Notes: a model not told the origin generated them from the letters alone. 8,322 nt of DNA from Halobacteriales archaeon QS_5_70_15 (GCA_003022005.1 PXRQ01000005.1:1-8322); one strand, 5' to 3'; shown: positions 1-6,528, counted from the stretch's first letter. Translations and numbers: made by a program.

Positions 1-203
1 GGATAAAGGCCGAACTGGGGTGGTCGATCGGCGGCGTCCCGCCGATCTGTCACGACACGGCGGTCCCGGTCTACATGGACGAGACCCTCCTCGAGTACGA
101 CGAGGTGTGGGCAGCCGCAGGAACGCCCGAGGCGGTGTTCCCGGTCGCGCCCGCGCGGATGCGCGATCTCGCGGACGCGACACCCGCGGACGTCGCCGAG
201 TGA
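1..203 (+). CDS. YbaK/EbsC-family aminoacyl-tRNA deacylase, C-terminal part
   Basis: This is the 3' end of a gene that begins before the window. The frame is open from base 3 and ends with TGA at 201-203, giving about 66 residues. The visible stretch carries the family's C-terminal signature: an IGGVPP loop followed by H-D, then PVYMDETLLEYDEVWAAAG, then TPEAVFPV and a final helix ending in DVAE. YbaK-type proteins are small cytoplasmic domains that hydrolyse misacylated tRNA (Cys-tRNA-Pro, Ala-tRNA-Pro and relatives), so a translation-editing role is the family expectation. Which tRNA is edited cannot be told from this fragment. The usual Phe after IGGVPP is Ile here. No start codon or promoter is visible. 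The next gene starts 112 bases downstream with its own promoter-like element, so the two are probably not co-transcribed. Confidence 0.82.
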   Translation, partial: IKAELGWSIGGVPPICHDTAVPVYMDETLLEYDEVWAAAGTPEAVFPVAPARMRDLADATPADVAE

Positions 204-277
204 ATCGTTGACCCCGAGGGGGAGGACGGGACGGTCCGGTCGACGGGGACCTCCCGCGCCGAGGTCGAGGCGACGGG

Positions 278-286
278 GCTTTACTC
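278..286 (+). promoter_or_regulatory. Probable TATA-like element of the ADP-forming ligase gene
   Basis: GCTTTACTC is the only AT-rich patch in the 112-base gap before the ligase. It is centred about 34 bases before the ATG at 316. Haloarchaeal transcription starts about 25 bases after the box, so the leader would be under about 10 bases. This spacing also argues against using the in-frame ATG at 208, which lies upstream of the box. Confidence 0.45.
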
Positions 287-315
287 CCGGACCCGGAACC
301 CCCGACGAGACACGG

Positions 316-2451
316 ATGGTCGACCTGGGGACGCTGTTCGGGCCGGAACGTGTCGCGGTCGTCGGCGCGACGGACCGCCAGGGCTCCGTCGGTCGCGCGG
401 TGATGCGGAACATGCTCGATGGGTTCGACGGGGCGGTGGTCCCGGTCAACCCCTCGCGCGAGGAGCTGTTCGACCGACGGTGCTACGACAGCGTCGAGGA
501 CGTCGAGGGGGTCGACCTCGCCGTCGTCGCCGTCCCGCCCGAGGCCGTCGCCGAGGTGCTCCGCGGGGCCGGCGAGGCCGGCGTCCGCGACGCGGTGGTG
601 ATCACGGCGGGGTTCGGCGGGGCCGGCGGCGAGGGCGCCGCCCGGGAGCGGGAGCTGGCCGAGGTCGCGGACGAGTACGGGATGAGCGTCGTCGGTCCGA
701 ACTCGGTCGGGGTCATCTCGACGCCGGTCGGCATGAACGCGACGTTCGCCCCCCTCGGGGCCGAGCCGGGGAACGTCCCGTTCATGCTCCAGTCGGGGGC
801 GTTCGTCACCGCCGTCCTCGACTGGGCGGCCGACCGGGACCTGGGGTTCCGGGATATCGTCTCGCTCGGTAACGAGGCCGTGCTCGACGAGACGGACTTC
901 GTCGAGCACTGGGGCGGTGACCCCGACACCGACGTGGTGCTGGGCTACCTCGAGGGCATCGGGGACGGCCGGGCGTTCATCGACGCGGCCGGGGAGGTGA
1001 CCGACGGGACGCCAGTGGTCGTGGTCAAGTCCGGGCGGACGGAGGCGGGCGCCCACGCCGCGGCCTCCCACACCGGGGCCATCGCGGGGGGCGAGGCGGC
1101 CTCCGAGGCCGGCCTCGACCAGGCCGGCGTCCTCCGGGTCGAGGGCGTCCAGGAGCTGTTCGACTACGCCGCGATCCTGGCCGGCCAGCCGGTCCCCGGT
1201 TCGGGCGGCGTCGCCATCGTAACGAACGCCGGCGGCCCGGGCGTGACGGCGACGGACGCGGTCGGCGACGCGGGGCTCGCGCTCGCGCCGTTCGCCGACG
1301 GCACCGTCGACGCGCTCTCGGCGGCGCTGCCCGCGAACACGAACGTCTACAACCCGATCGACGTCATCGGGGACGCGCCGGTCGAGCGGTTCATCGAGGC
1401 ACTCGACATCGCGCTCGCGGACCCGAACGTCGGCTCGGCGGTCGTCATCGCCCGTCCCACGGCGACGCTCTCGTTCGATGGGCTCGCCGACGCGGTCGTC
1501 GACCTCGGCGAGGAGCACGGCAAACCGCTGGCGGTGAGCCTGATGGGCGGGAGTTCGACCCGCGAGGCGAGCCGCGCTCTCGGCCGGGCGGGCGTGCCGA
1601 CGTACTTCGATCCCGCTCGGGCGGTCCGGTCGCTCGACGCCCTCATCGAGTACCGTGAGGTTCGCGAGACCGAGTACGAGTCCCCGAGAACGTTCGACGT
1701 CGACCGCGGCCGCGCCCGCGAGACCCTGGTCGACGCTCGGCACCGGGGGACCACCCGTCTCGGCGTCGAGGCGATGGGTCTGCTCGACGCCTACGGCGTC
1801 CCCACGCCCGAGGGCGAGGTCGTCTCATCGCCCGACGAGGCCGAACGGATCGGCGGCGACGTGGTGATGAAGACCGTCTCGCCGGACATCCTCCACAAGT
1901 CCGACATCGGTGGGGTGACGGTCGGCGTCCCGCAGGGGGAGGTCAGCGACGCCTTCGAGGACCTGGTCACGCGGGCGCGGCGCTACCAGCCCGACGCCGA
2001 CCTGCTCGGCGTGCAGGTCCAGGAACTGCTCGATACCTCGAGGGGGGTAGAGACCATCGTCGGGACGAACCGCGATCCGCAGTTCGGGCCGCTCGTCCTG
2101 TTCGGCCTCGGCGGCGTCTTCGTCGAGATGCTCGAGGACACGACCGTCCGGGTGGCGCCGGTGTCCGAGCCGGAGGCCCGCGAGATGGTCGAGGGGATCC
2201 GCACGACGCCCCTGTTGCGTGGCGCCCGCGGCCGCGACCCCGTCGACGAGGACGCGGTCGTCGAGACCGTCGAGCGGCTCTCCCAGCTGGTCACGGACTT
2301 CCCCGCGATCCTCGAACTGGACGTGAACCCGCTCGTCGCGACGCCCGAGGGGGCGACAGCCGTCGACGTCCGGCCGACCGTCGACCCCGACGAACTGCCG
2401 GGGCCCGATCCCGAAACCGCCGCCCCCGACACACAGGAGACACAGCGATGA
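316..2451 (+). CDS. acd: ADP-forming acetate/acyl-CoA ligase, fused alpha-beta (711 aa)
   Basis: The enzyme is expected to catalyse acyl-CoA + ADP + Pi = acid + CoA + ATP in the cytoplasm. This is the archaeal route that turns acetyl-CoA to acetate with energy conservation. Domains in order: a CoA-binding Rossmann domain (VGATDRQGSVG, residues 16-26), succinyl-CoA-ligase-like domains up to about residue 455, then an ATP-grasp beta half starting near LLDAYGVPTPEGE. Both phospho-relay histidines known from this family are present: His252 in the alpha half (SHTGAIAGG) and His527 in the beta half (ILHKSDIGGV). Length and domain order match the fused haloarchaeal form. I chose ATG 316 over the in-frame ATG 208 because the extra 36 residues are Arg/Pro/Gly-rich, lie before the CoA-binding domain, and a TATA-like box sits between the two starts. 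The stop overlaps the next gene by 4 bases, indicating translational coupling. Acetate is the best-known substrate, but other short or branched acyl-CoAs are possible. Confidence 0.93.
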   Translation: MVDLGTLFGPERVAVVGATDRQGSVGRAVMRNMLDGFDGAVVPVNPSREELFDRRCYDSVEDVEGVDLAVVAVPPEAVAEVLRGAGEAGVRDAVVITAGFGGAGGEGAARERELAEVADEYGMSVVGPNSVGVISTPVGMNATFAPLGAEPGNVPFMLQSGAFVTAVLDWAADRDLGFRDIVSLGNEAVLDETDFVEHWGGDPDTDVVLGYLEGIGDGRAFIDAAGEVTDGTPVVVVKSGRTEAGAHAAASHTGAIAGGEAASEAGLDQAGVLRVEGVQELFDYAAILAGQPVPGSGGVAIVTNAGGPGVTATDAVGDAGLALAPFADGTVDALSAALPANTNVYNPIDVIGDAPVERFIEALDIALADPNVGSAVVIARPTATLSFDGLADAVVDLGEEHGKPLAVSLMGGSSTREASRALGRAGVPTYFDPARAVRSLDALIEYREVRETEYESPRTFDVDRGRARETLVDARHRGTTRLGVEAMGLLDAYGVPTPEGEVVSSPDEAERIGGDVVMKTVSPDILHKSDIGGVTVGVPQGEVSDAFEDLVTRARRYQPDADLLGVQVQELLDTSRGVETIVGTNRDPQFGPLVLFGLGGVFVEMLEDTTVRVAPVSEPEAREMVEGIRTTPLLRGARGRDPVDEDAVVETVERLSQLVTDFPAILELDVNPLVATPEGATAVDVRPTVDPDELPGPDPETAAPDTQETQR
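2435..2440 (+). promoter_or_regulatory. Ribosome binding site for the Pta-like gene
   Basis: AGGAGA inside the end of the ligase gene lies 7 bases before the ATG at 2448. It matches the haloarchaeal anti-Shine-Dalgarno sequence. An internal, non-leaderless start is what a second gene in an operon needs, so this site supports both the start choice and co-transcription. Confidence 0.7.
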
Positions 2452-3539
2452 CCCCGAACCCGATACTCGTCACCTCGACCGGAGAGAGCACAGGCAAGAC
2501 CGCCGTCGCGCTGGCGCTGGCGCTCGCGGCCCGCGAGGACGGCCGCGACGTGGGCTTCATGAAGCCGAAGGGCACCCGGCTGCAGTCCTCGGTCGGCAAG
2601 ACCCTCGACGAGGACCCGACGCTCGCCCGGGAGCTGCTCGACCTCGAGGCCGAGATGCACGAGATGGAGCCGGTGGTCTACTCCCCGACGTTCGTCCGGG
2701 AGGTCGTCCGCGGCCGGGAGGACGCGTCCGGCCTCCGCGAGACCGTCCGGGAGGCCTACGAGGGGCTCGCCGCCGGGCACGACCTGATGGTGATCGAGGG
2801 CGGCGGCCTCGCGACGGGCGGGATCGTCGACCTGACCGACGCGGACGTGGCCGACCTGCTCGACGCGAAGGTGCTGCTCGTCAGCGCCTACGGCGAGCCG
2901 ACCGACGTCGACACGGTGATCGACGCGGCCGACCGGCTGGAGGACCGGCTCGGCGGCGTGCTGTTCAACGCCGTGGGCGACGCCGCCTACGACGACCTGA
3001 CGACCGACGTCATCCCGTTCCTGGAGGGACGCGGGATACGGGTGTTCGGCGCGCTCCCGCGGGTTCGGGAGCTCGCGGGGGTCGCCGTCTCGGAACTGGC
3101 CGAGGAGATCGGCGCCGAAACCCTCGCCGGGACGGGGAGCGACGCGTTCGTCGAGCGGTTCGTCGTCGGCGCGATGGGTGCCAACGAGGCGCTGACCCAG
3201 TTCCGCCGGACCCGCGACGCCGCCATGATCACCGGCGGCGACCGCGCGGAGATACAGACCGCGGCGCTCGAGGCGCCGGGCGTGCGGGCGCTGGTGCTGA
3301 CCGGCGGGTTCCGCCCCCCCGGGGCGGTCCTGGGCCGCGCCGGGGAGGCCGGCAAGCCCGTCCTGCTCGTCCAGTCGGACACCGCGACGGCCATCGGGCG
3401 CGTCGAGTCGGTCATCCGGTCGGGCCGGGCGCGGGACCGCGAGACGATAGAGCGGATGGGTGACCTGCTGCGGGACTACGCCGACGTGGGCGCGATGCTA
3501 TCGCTGGCCGACGACGCCGGGGCCGCGGACGGGACGTAG
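2448..3539 (+). CDS. BioD-like P-loop + DRTGG domain protein, 'phosphotransacetylase family' without Pta catalytic domain (363 aa)
   Basis: The N-terminal ~200 residues resemble dethiobiotin-synthetase-like ATPases. A P-loop GESTGKT sits at residues 12-18 and an EGGG motif at 117-120 where BioD-type proteins have their EGAGG loop. Residues ~210-325 form a DRTGG domain: GDR at 264-266 and TGG at 285-287 are the residues that name it. This is the same order as the N-terminal two-thirds of long bacterial phosphotransacetylases, but the protein ends where the acetyl-phosphate-forming Pta domain would begin. Transacetylase activity is therefore not expected, although such proteins are often annotated that way. 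The 4-base overlap with the ADP-forming ligase and the strong internal ribosome site imply coupled synthesis. A nucleotide-dependent sensing or regulatory role toward the ligase or acetate flux is my inference. There is no membrane segment or signal peptide, so the protein should be cytoplasmic. Confidence 0.85.
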   Translation: MTPNPILVTSTGESTGKTAVALALALAAREDGRDVGFMKPKGTRLQSSVGKTLDEDPTLARELLDLEAEMHEMEPVVYSPTFVREVVRGREDASGLRETVREAYEGLAAGHDLMVIEGGGLATGGIVDLTDADVADLLDAKVLLVSAYGEPTDVDTVIDAADRLEDRLGGVLFNAVGDAAYDDLTTDVIPFLEGRGIRVFGALPRVRELAGVAVSELAEEIGAETLAGTGSDAFVERFVVGAMGANEALTQFRRTRDAAMITGGDRAEIQTAALEAPGVRALVLTGGFRPPGAVLGRAGEAGKPVLLVQSDTATAIGRVESVIRSGRARDRETIERMGDLLRDYADVGAMLSLADDAGAADGT

Positions 3540-3602
3540 CTCCGCCCCCGGGCAGGTCCACGGTGCCGACGGGCGACCGTCCCGTCGCCGGTCACCCCCC
3601 AA

Positions 3603-3611
3603 CCTTGTTAC
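3603..3611 (+). promoter_or_regulatory. Possible TATA-like element and RBS before the crotonase gene
   Basis: CCTTGTTAC is the most AT-rich patch of the 95-base gap 3540-3634. It lies about 28 bases before ATG 3635, a spacing that fits a leaderless start. A GGAG at 3622-3625 also lies 9 bases before the ATG, so read-through transcription from the ligase operon with internal initiation is equally possible. Both signals are weak. Confidence 0.35.
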
Positions 3612-3634
3612 ACTACCCCACGGAGAGTGGGACG

Positions 3635-4441
3635 ATGCCATCGGATGCCGACCTCGGTAACGACGACCTCGCGGTGACGGTAGCGGACGACGGGCTCGTC
3701 GCCCGCGCGACCATCGACCGCGCGGGAAAGCGCAACGCGCTCAACGACGCCGTCCTCGACGGGCTCGGGGAGGTCCTGGAGTACGCCGACGACTCGCCGG
3801 TCAGGGTGGTTCTGATCCGCGGTGCCGGGGGGAACTTCTGTGCCGGCGGCGACCTGGAGTCGATGGCGGGGAGCTTCGGGCAGGGCGCACAGGCGTTCCG
3901 CGAGGGGTTCGGCACCCTCGCCGGCCTGATGGAGCGGATGGTCGACACCGGCGCGCTGGTCGTCGCCGCGGTCGAGGGCTACTGCCTCGCCGGCGGGATG
4001 GGCCTTGCGGCGTCGTGTGATGTCATCCTCGCGAGCGAGGACGCCAGGTTCGGCACCCCGGAGGTCGACGTCGGGCTCCTGCCCGCACAGGCGATGGTGC
4101 CGATCATGCGGACAGTCAACGAGAAGCAGGGGCTCAAGCTCCTGTTCACCGGCGAGCGGATCGACGCTCGGCGGGCCGACGGGATCGGCTTCACGACCGA
4201 GGTCGTTCCCGCCGACGAGTTCGACGCGGAACTGGACGACCTCGTCGACGACCTCGCGGCCTCCTCGCCGGTGATGATCGAGATGGGCAAGGAGGCGTTC
4301 TACAACCAGCGCGAGATGGGGTTCTCCGAGGCGCTCTCCTACGCCCGGGAGGTGATCGCGCTCGTCGCGATGAGCGAGGAGACCGAGGCCGGCATCGAGG
4401 CGTTCCTGACCGACGAGGAACCCGACTGGAAGGGGCGATAG
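3635..4441 (+). CDS. Enoyl-CoA hydratase/isomerase (crotonase) family protein (268 aa)
   Basis: This is a single crotonase-fold domain of normal family length. The first oxyanion-hole region reads NFCAGGDL (residues 67-74) and the second AGGMGLAASCDV (119-130), followed by ARFGTPEVDVGLLP. Compared with classical enoyl-CoA hydratase, the second catalytic glutamate is kept (Glu143 in TPEV). The first glutamate, normally in the GGCEL-type motif, is Gly123 here. Plain hydratase activity is therefore uncertain, and an isomerase or other CoA-thioester reaction is possible. I chose ATG 3635 over the in-frame ATG 3563 because the extra 24 residues are not family-like, and both the GGAG and the TATA-like patch lie inside them. 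The BKACE gene starts 2 bases after this stop, so the two were presumably expressed together in handling of a 3-keto or enoyl acyl-CoA. Confidence 0.9.
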   Translation: MPSDADLGNDDLAVTVADDGLVARATIDRAGKRNALNDAVLDGLGEVLEYADDSPVRVVLIRGAGGNFCAGGDLESMAGSFGQGAQAFREGFGTLAGLMERMVDTGALVVAAVEGYCLAGGMGLAASCDVILASEDARFGTPEVDVGLLPAQAMVPIMRTVNEKQGLKLLFTGERIDARRADGIGFTTEVVPADEFDAELDDLVDDLAASSPVMIEMGKEAFYNQREMGFSEALSYAREVIALVAMSEETEAGIEAFLTDEEPDWKGR

Positions 4442-4443
4442 CC

Positions 4444-5323
4444 ATGACGATGCCTGACCAGGACTCCACGAAGGGCAACGACCCCGAGAGGGTGGTGATC
4501 AGCGCGGCGCTCACGGGGGCGCTCACGACCCGCGACCAGTGCGAGCACATCCCCGACACCCCCGAGGAGATCGCCGAGGACGCGGCGGCGGCCCGCGAGG
4601 CCGGCGCGAGCGTCGCCCACATCCACGCCCGGACCGAACGGCGCGCCGACGTTCGACACCGCCGTGTACGAGCGCATCCACGAGGCCGTCCGAGAGCGGA
4701 CGGACATCGTAGTCAACTTCTCGACCGGCGCGGTCGGTGAACCGGTCGAATCCAGGCTCGAGTACCTCGGGGCGGTCGAACCCGAGGTGGCGGCGCTGAA
4801 CATGGGCTCGATGAACTACGCGAAGTACAGCGAGTCCCGCGACGACTTCGTCTTCGACATGGTGTTCCGGAACCCGTTCTCGGAGATCAGGCAGTTCCTG
4901 GAGACGATGAACGGGCACGGGATCGAGCCCGAACTCGAGTGCTTCGACACGGGCCACGTCGGGAACATCCGGCCGTTCCTCGAGTCGGGCGAGCTCTCCC
5001 ATCCCGTCCACTTCTCGCTCGTCATGGGTGTCCTCGGGGGGATCCCGGCGAGCGTCGAGAACCTCGCGCACCAGGTCCGGGGGCTCCCCGAGGACGCCAC
5101 CTGGCAGGTCGTCGGGATCTCCCGGGACCAGTGGCAGCTCGTTGCCGCCGCGCTCGCGATGGGCGGGAACGCCCGGGTGGGCCTGGAGGACAACTTCTAC
5201 CTCCCGGACGGGGAGATGGCGACCAACGCCGAACTCGTTTCCCACGCGGCCGACCTCGCACGGGGCGTCGGCCGGGAACCCGCGACGCCGGACGAGGCCC
5301 GCGAGATACTCGACGTCGGGTAG
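4444..5323 (+). pseudogene. BKACE (DUF849) beta-keto acid cleavage enzyme, broken by a one-base frameshift
   Basis: Intact members condense a beta-keto acid with acetyl-CoA to give acetoacetate and a new acyl-CoA (for example Kce of lysine fermentation). They are Zn enzymes. The first segment, read from ATG 4444, runs VVISAALTGALTTRDQ to the metal-binding AHIHAR (His59, His61). It then degenerates into Arg-rich residues and stops at 4740. The rest continues one base over, from about 4640 (GAPTFDTAVYERIHEAV) to TAG at 5321-5323. That part includes LNMGSMNYAKY, ELECFDTGHVGN and RVGLEDN. In RVGLEDN, the Glu codon at 5186 matches the third Zn ligand and the Arg codon at 5174 an active-site residue. 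One extra base, or two missing, at about 4636-4640 explains the break; removing the second A at 4638 restores HARTDGAPTFD. The repaired length of about 292 residues is normal. Everything else looks well conserved, so a sequencing error or a very recent mutation is likely. Neither half alone would hold the full metal site. Confidence 0.88.
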
Positions 5324-5450
5324 GTACCGGGCCGAGCGCGGACGCGCGACGTGCGTGGCGACGGCCGGCCCCGCGCCCGGGAGCCGGACCTACGCTATCG
5401 GGAGCACTGTCGAAAGAAGGTCGGGAAGGTCGTCCGCGCGGTGCCGGCGC

Positions 5451-5849
5451 TCAGGCCGAGCCGGCGACCACGTCGATGTCCGCGTGGAGTCCCTCGCGGA
5501 GCGCGGCGTGGACGTGGCAGATCTCCTCGCCGAGTTCGACCAGCGACTCCACCTGCTCGTCGTCCAGGTCGTCCTCGACGTGGACCGTGAAGCTGATCGA
5601 GGCGAGGTCGTCGTCCTCGTCGAGCTCCGCCTCGGCCTCCGTCCGGATCGCCCCGAGCGAGAGGTCGTGCTCGCGCTGGGCGCCCGCGCGGAACGCGAAC
5701 GAGTAACAGGACGCGTAGTCGGCCACGAGCACCTCGTTGGGAGTCGGACCCTCGTTGCCCATCGCGTCGATGCTCAGCTCGAAGTCGCCGACGCGGCTGG
5801 TCGCGAAGAACTCCTCGTCGTTCCTGGCGGTGGTCTCTATATCTGCCAT
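5451..5849 (-). CDS. OsmC-family peroxiredoxin-like protein (132 aa)
   Basis: This is a small cytoplasmic protein of the OsmC/Ohr superfamily, whose members reduce organic hydroperoxides with a pair of cysteines. The expected motifs are present: GPTPNEVLVADYASCYS with Cys48 at the head of the central helix, and EEICHVHAALREG with Cys111, the second redox cysteine. The C-terminus (LHADIDVV) matches the last beta strand. The sequence is strongly acidic, with an ELDEDDD run near residue 77. I chose ATG 5849 because a TATA-like box lies about 30 bases upstream. The frame stays open far upstream, but that extension is Arg/Pro-rich and not family-like. The gene converges on the BKACE gene, with a 127-base spacer in which I see no T-run terminator. 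Whether the substrate is a hydroperoxide, or whether the protein belongs to the less studied YhfA/OsmC-like branch, cannot be told here. Confidence 0.88.
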   Translation of the reverse strand: MADIETTARNDEEFFATSRVGDFELSIDAMGNEGPTPNEVLVADYASCYSFAFRAGAQREHDLSLGAIRTEAEAELDEDDDLASISFTVHVEDDLDDEQVESLVELGEEICHVHAALREGLHADIDVVAGSA

Positions 5850-5874
5850 AGCGGACGACCGTTCGCGGCCCTCG

Positions 5875-5884
5875 AACAAAAAAG
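5875..5884 (-). promoter_or_regulatory. TATA box of the OsmC-family gene
   Basis: Read on the - strand, the patch is CTTTTTTGTT, the only AT-rich run upstream of the gene. Its centre is about 30 bases before ATG 5849, which predicts a transcript starting within a few bases of the start codon (leaderless), as is usual in haloarchaea. Confidence 0.6.
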
Positions 5885-5997
5885 TGCCCGGGTCGTGCGG
5901 CGGGTCGAGCGGGTTCGCGGGGGACGAACAGCGACCGTCGCGGGCGCGGCCGACGAGGATCCGCCCCCCGATCGACCCGGGACCGGCGCGATCCGCA

Positions 5998-6011
5998 CCG
6001 GACCGGTCCGG
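5998..6011. repeat. Perfect 14-base palindrome CCGGACCGGTCCGG
   Basis: This is a perfect inverted repeat in the 251-base spacer between the OsmC-family gene and the small membrane protein gene. It lies about 90 bases past the latter's stop and about 115 bases upstream of the OsmC TATA box. A related GGGACCGGC occurs just before it at 5980-5988. It could be an operator or a transcript hairpin, or chance in GC-rich DNA. No T-run follows it on either strand. Confidence 0.5.
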
Positions 6012-6100
6012 GAACGGCTGGTACGGATTGACGTGGTCTTTCGCCGGCGAGCACGGACGTAGTTCGGGTGGTCGCCGGTGGATCGTTACAACGCTCCGTA

Positions 6101-6364
6101 TCAGCCGTTCGTGTGTTCGCCGCCGTTCGTCCGCCACAGGGGGTACCCGATCCCGGCCGCCGCGAGCCCGACCGTCGTCCCGGCGATCCGGAGCCCGACG
6201 TCGTCGTGGATCCCCAGGATCACCGTCACCGGTTCGCTCGCGGACCGGCCCTCGTATCCCGCGAGCGCGAGGGCAGCCGCCAGCCCGAGGATGAGGAGCC
6301 CGAGGCCGACGACGCGGTACAGCGACCGCTTCGATTCGCGGGGGATTGAGAGGTCGGCTTTCAC
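6101..6364 (-). CDS. Small two-helix membrane protein, hypothetical (87 aa, GTG start)
   Basis: I do not recognise a named family. From GTG 6364 the protein reads VKADLSIPRESKRSLYR. A first hydrophobic helix follows at about residues 17-36 (VVGLGLLILGLAAALALAGY), then a polar extracytoplasmic-type loop with SEPVTVILGIHDDVG. A second helix lies at about 58-75 (LRIAGTTVGLAAAGIGYPLW), and the tail is short and polar. The Arg/Lys-rich N-terminus suggests it lies inside the cell (positive-inside rule). The start is supported by a TATA-like GTTATT about 27 bases upstream on the - strand, giving a leaderless GTG. The open frame continues upstream to an ATG at 6598, but that stretch is Arg/Pro-rich, lacks acidic character and spans the TATA element, so I exclude it. 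A 2 x 12-base tandem repeat abuts the promoter. Function is unknown. Confidence 0.68.
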   Translation of the reverse strand: MKADLSIPRESKRSLYRVVGLGLLILGLAAALALAGYEGRSASEPVTVILGIHDDVGLRIAGTTVGLAAAGIGYPLWRTNGGEHTNG

Positions 6365-6386
6365 GCCACACCGTCGAGGCGCCGGA

Positions 6387-6396
6387 GGAATAACGG
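6387..6396 (-). promoter_or_regulatory. TATA-like element of the small membrane protein gene
   Basis: On the - strand this reads CCGTTATTCC, centred about 27 bases before GTG 6364. That spacing predicts a leaderless transcript. The same CCGTTA core occurs before the UPF0173 hydrolase gene at 7729-7737. Confidence 0.5.
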
Positions 6397-6418
6397 TCCG
6401 ACACGTGGTCCGACACGT
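6395..6418. repeat. Perfect tandem repeat, 2 x GGTCCGACACGT
   Basis: Two identical 12-base units lie head to tail (6395-6406 and 6407-6418). They are immediately upstream of, and touching, the TATA-like element of the small membrane protein gene on the - strand. This is where archaeal B-recognition elements and activator sites lie. Two copies one helical turn apart (12 bases) would place bound proteins on roughly the same DNA face. It is a candidate regulator site. Confidence 0.6.
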
Positions 6419-6471
6419 CTCAGACCCTGCGGCGGCAGCCCGTGGTGGGTACTCGGGCTTCCGTCGGGAAA

Positions 6472-6528
6472 TCCGGGATCGGGTGCCGGGTTTCCCCGTC
6501 TCGGGTCCCGGCACGCGCCGATCCCGGA
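6472..6528. repeat. 57-base bulged palindrome with a second hairpin beside it
   Basis: The outer arms TCCGGGATCGG (6472-6482) and CCGATCCCGGA (6518-6528) pair perfectly over 11 bases. The inner arms GTGCCGGG (6483-6490) and CCCGGCAC (6507-6514) pair over 8 more. A 3-base bulge (6515-6517) interrupts only the right side. The 16-base loop can itself form CCCG-TCT-CGGG. Directly next to it, GGCGGAC (6529-6535) pairs with GTCCGCC (6548-6554). A 19-pair stem with one bulge is far stronger than the chance inverted repeats elsewhere in the window. There is no T-run, so a classic terminator is not indicated. A structured RNA, a DNA cruciform site or a small palindromic repeat element are the options. 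Confidence 0.7.

Noticed and set aside
208..315. N-terminal extension of the ADP-forming ligase from ATG 208
   Set aside because: The 36 extra residues are Arg/Pro/Gly-rich, do not belong to the CoA-binding domain, and span the TATA-like box at 278-286. ATG 316 fits better.
483..929. Antisense open frame inside the ligase gene
   Set aside because: Ser/Thr/Pro-rich shadow of a high-GC gene. The sense frame has full family motifs.
1983..2780. 265-residue antisense open frame across the ligase/Pta-like junction
   Set aside because: It lies opposite two well-supported genes, has no recognisable domain and no promoter, and is an expected by-product of high third-position GC.
4523..5245. 240-residue antisense open frame opposite the BKACE gene
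   Set aside because: It mirrors the BKACE codons, shows no motif, and the + strand has clear BKACE homology in two frames.
5324..5450. Terminator between the convergent BKACE and OsmC genes
   Set aside because: GC-rich with only weak 5-base inverted repeats and no T-run on either strand, so no terminator can be supported.
4939..6062. Long + strand open frames running through the BKACE end and across the OsmC gene
   Set aside because: They are Arg/Pro-rich translations in the wrong frame or on the wrong strand. The OsmC motifs lie on the - strand.
5850..6416. Upstream extension of the OsmC frame (to 321 residues)
   Set aside because: The extension is not family-like, overlaps another gene and its promoter, and the TATA box at 5875-5884 favours ATG 5849.
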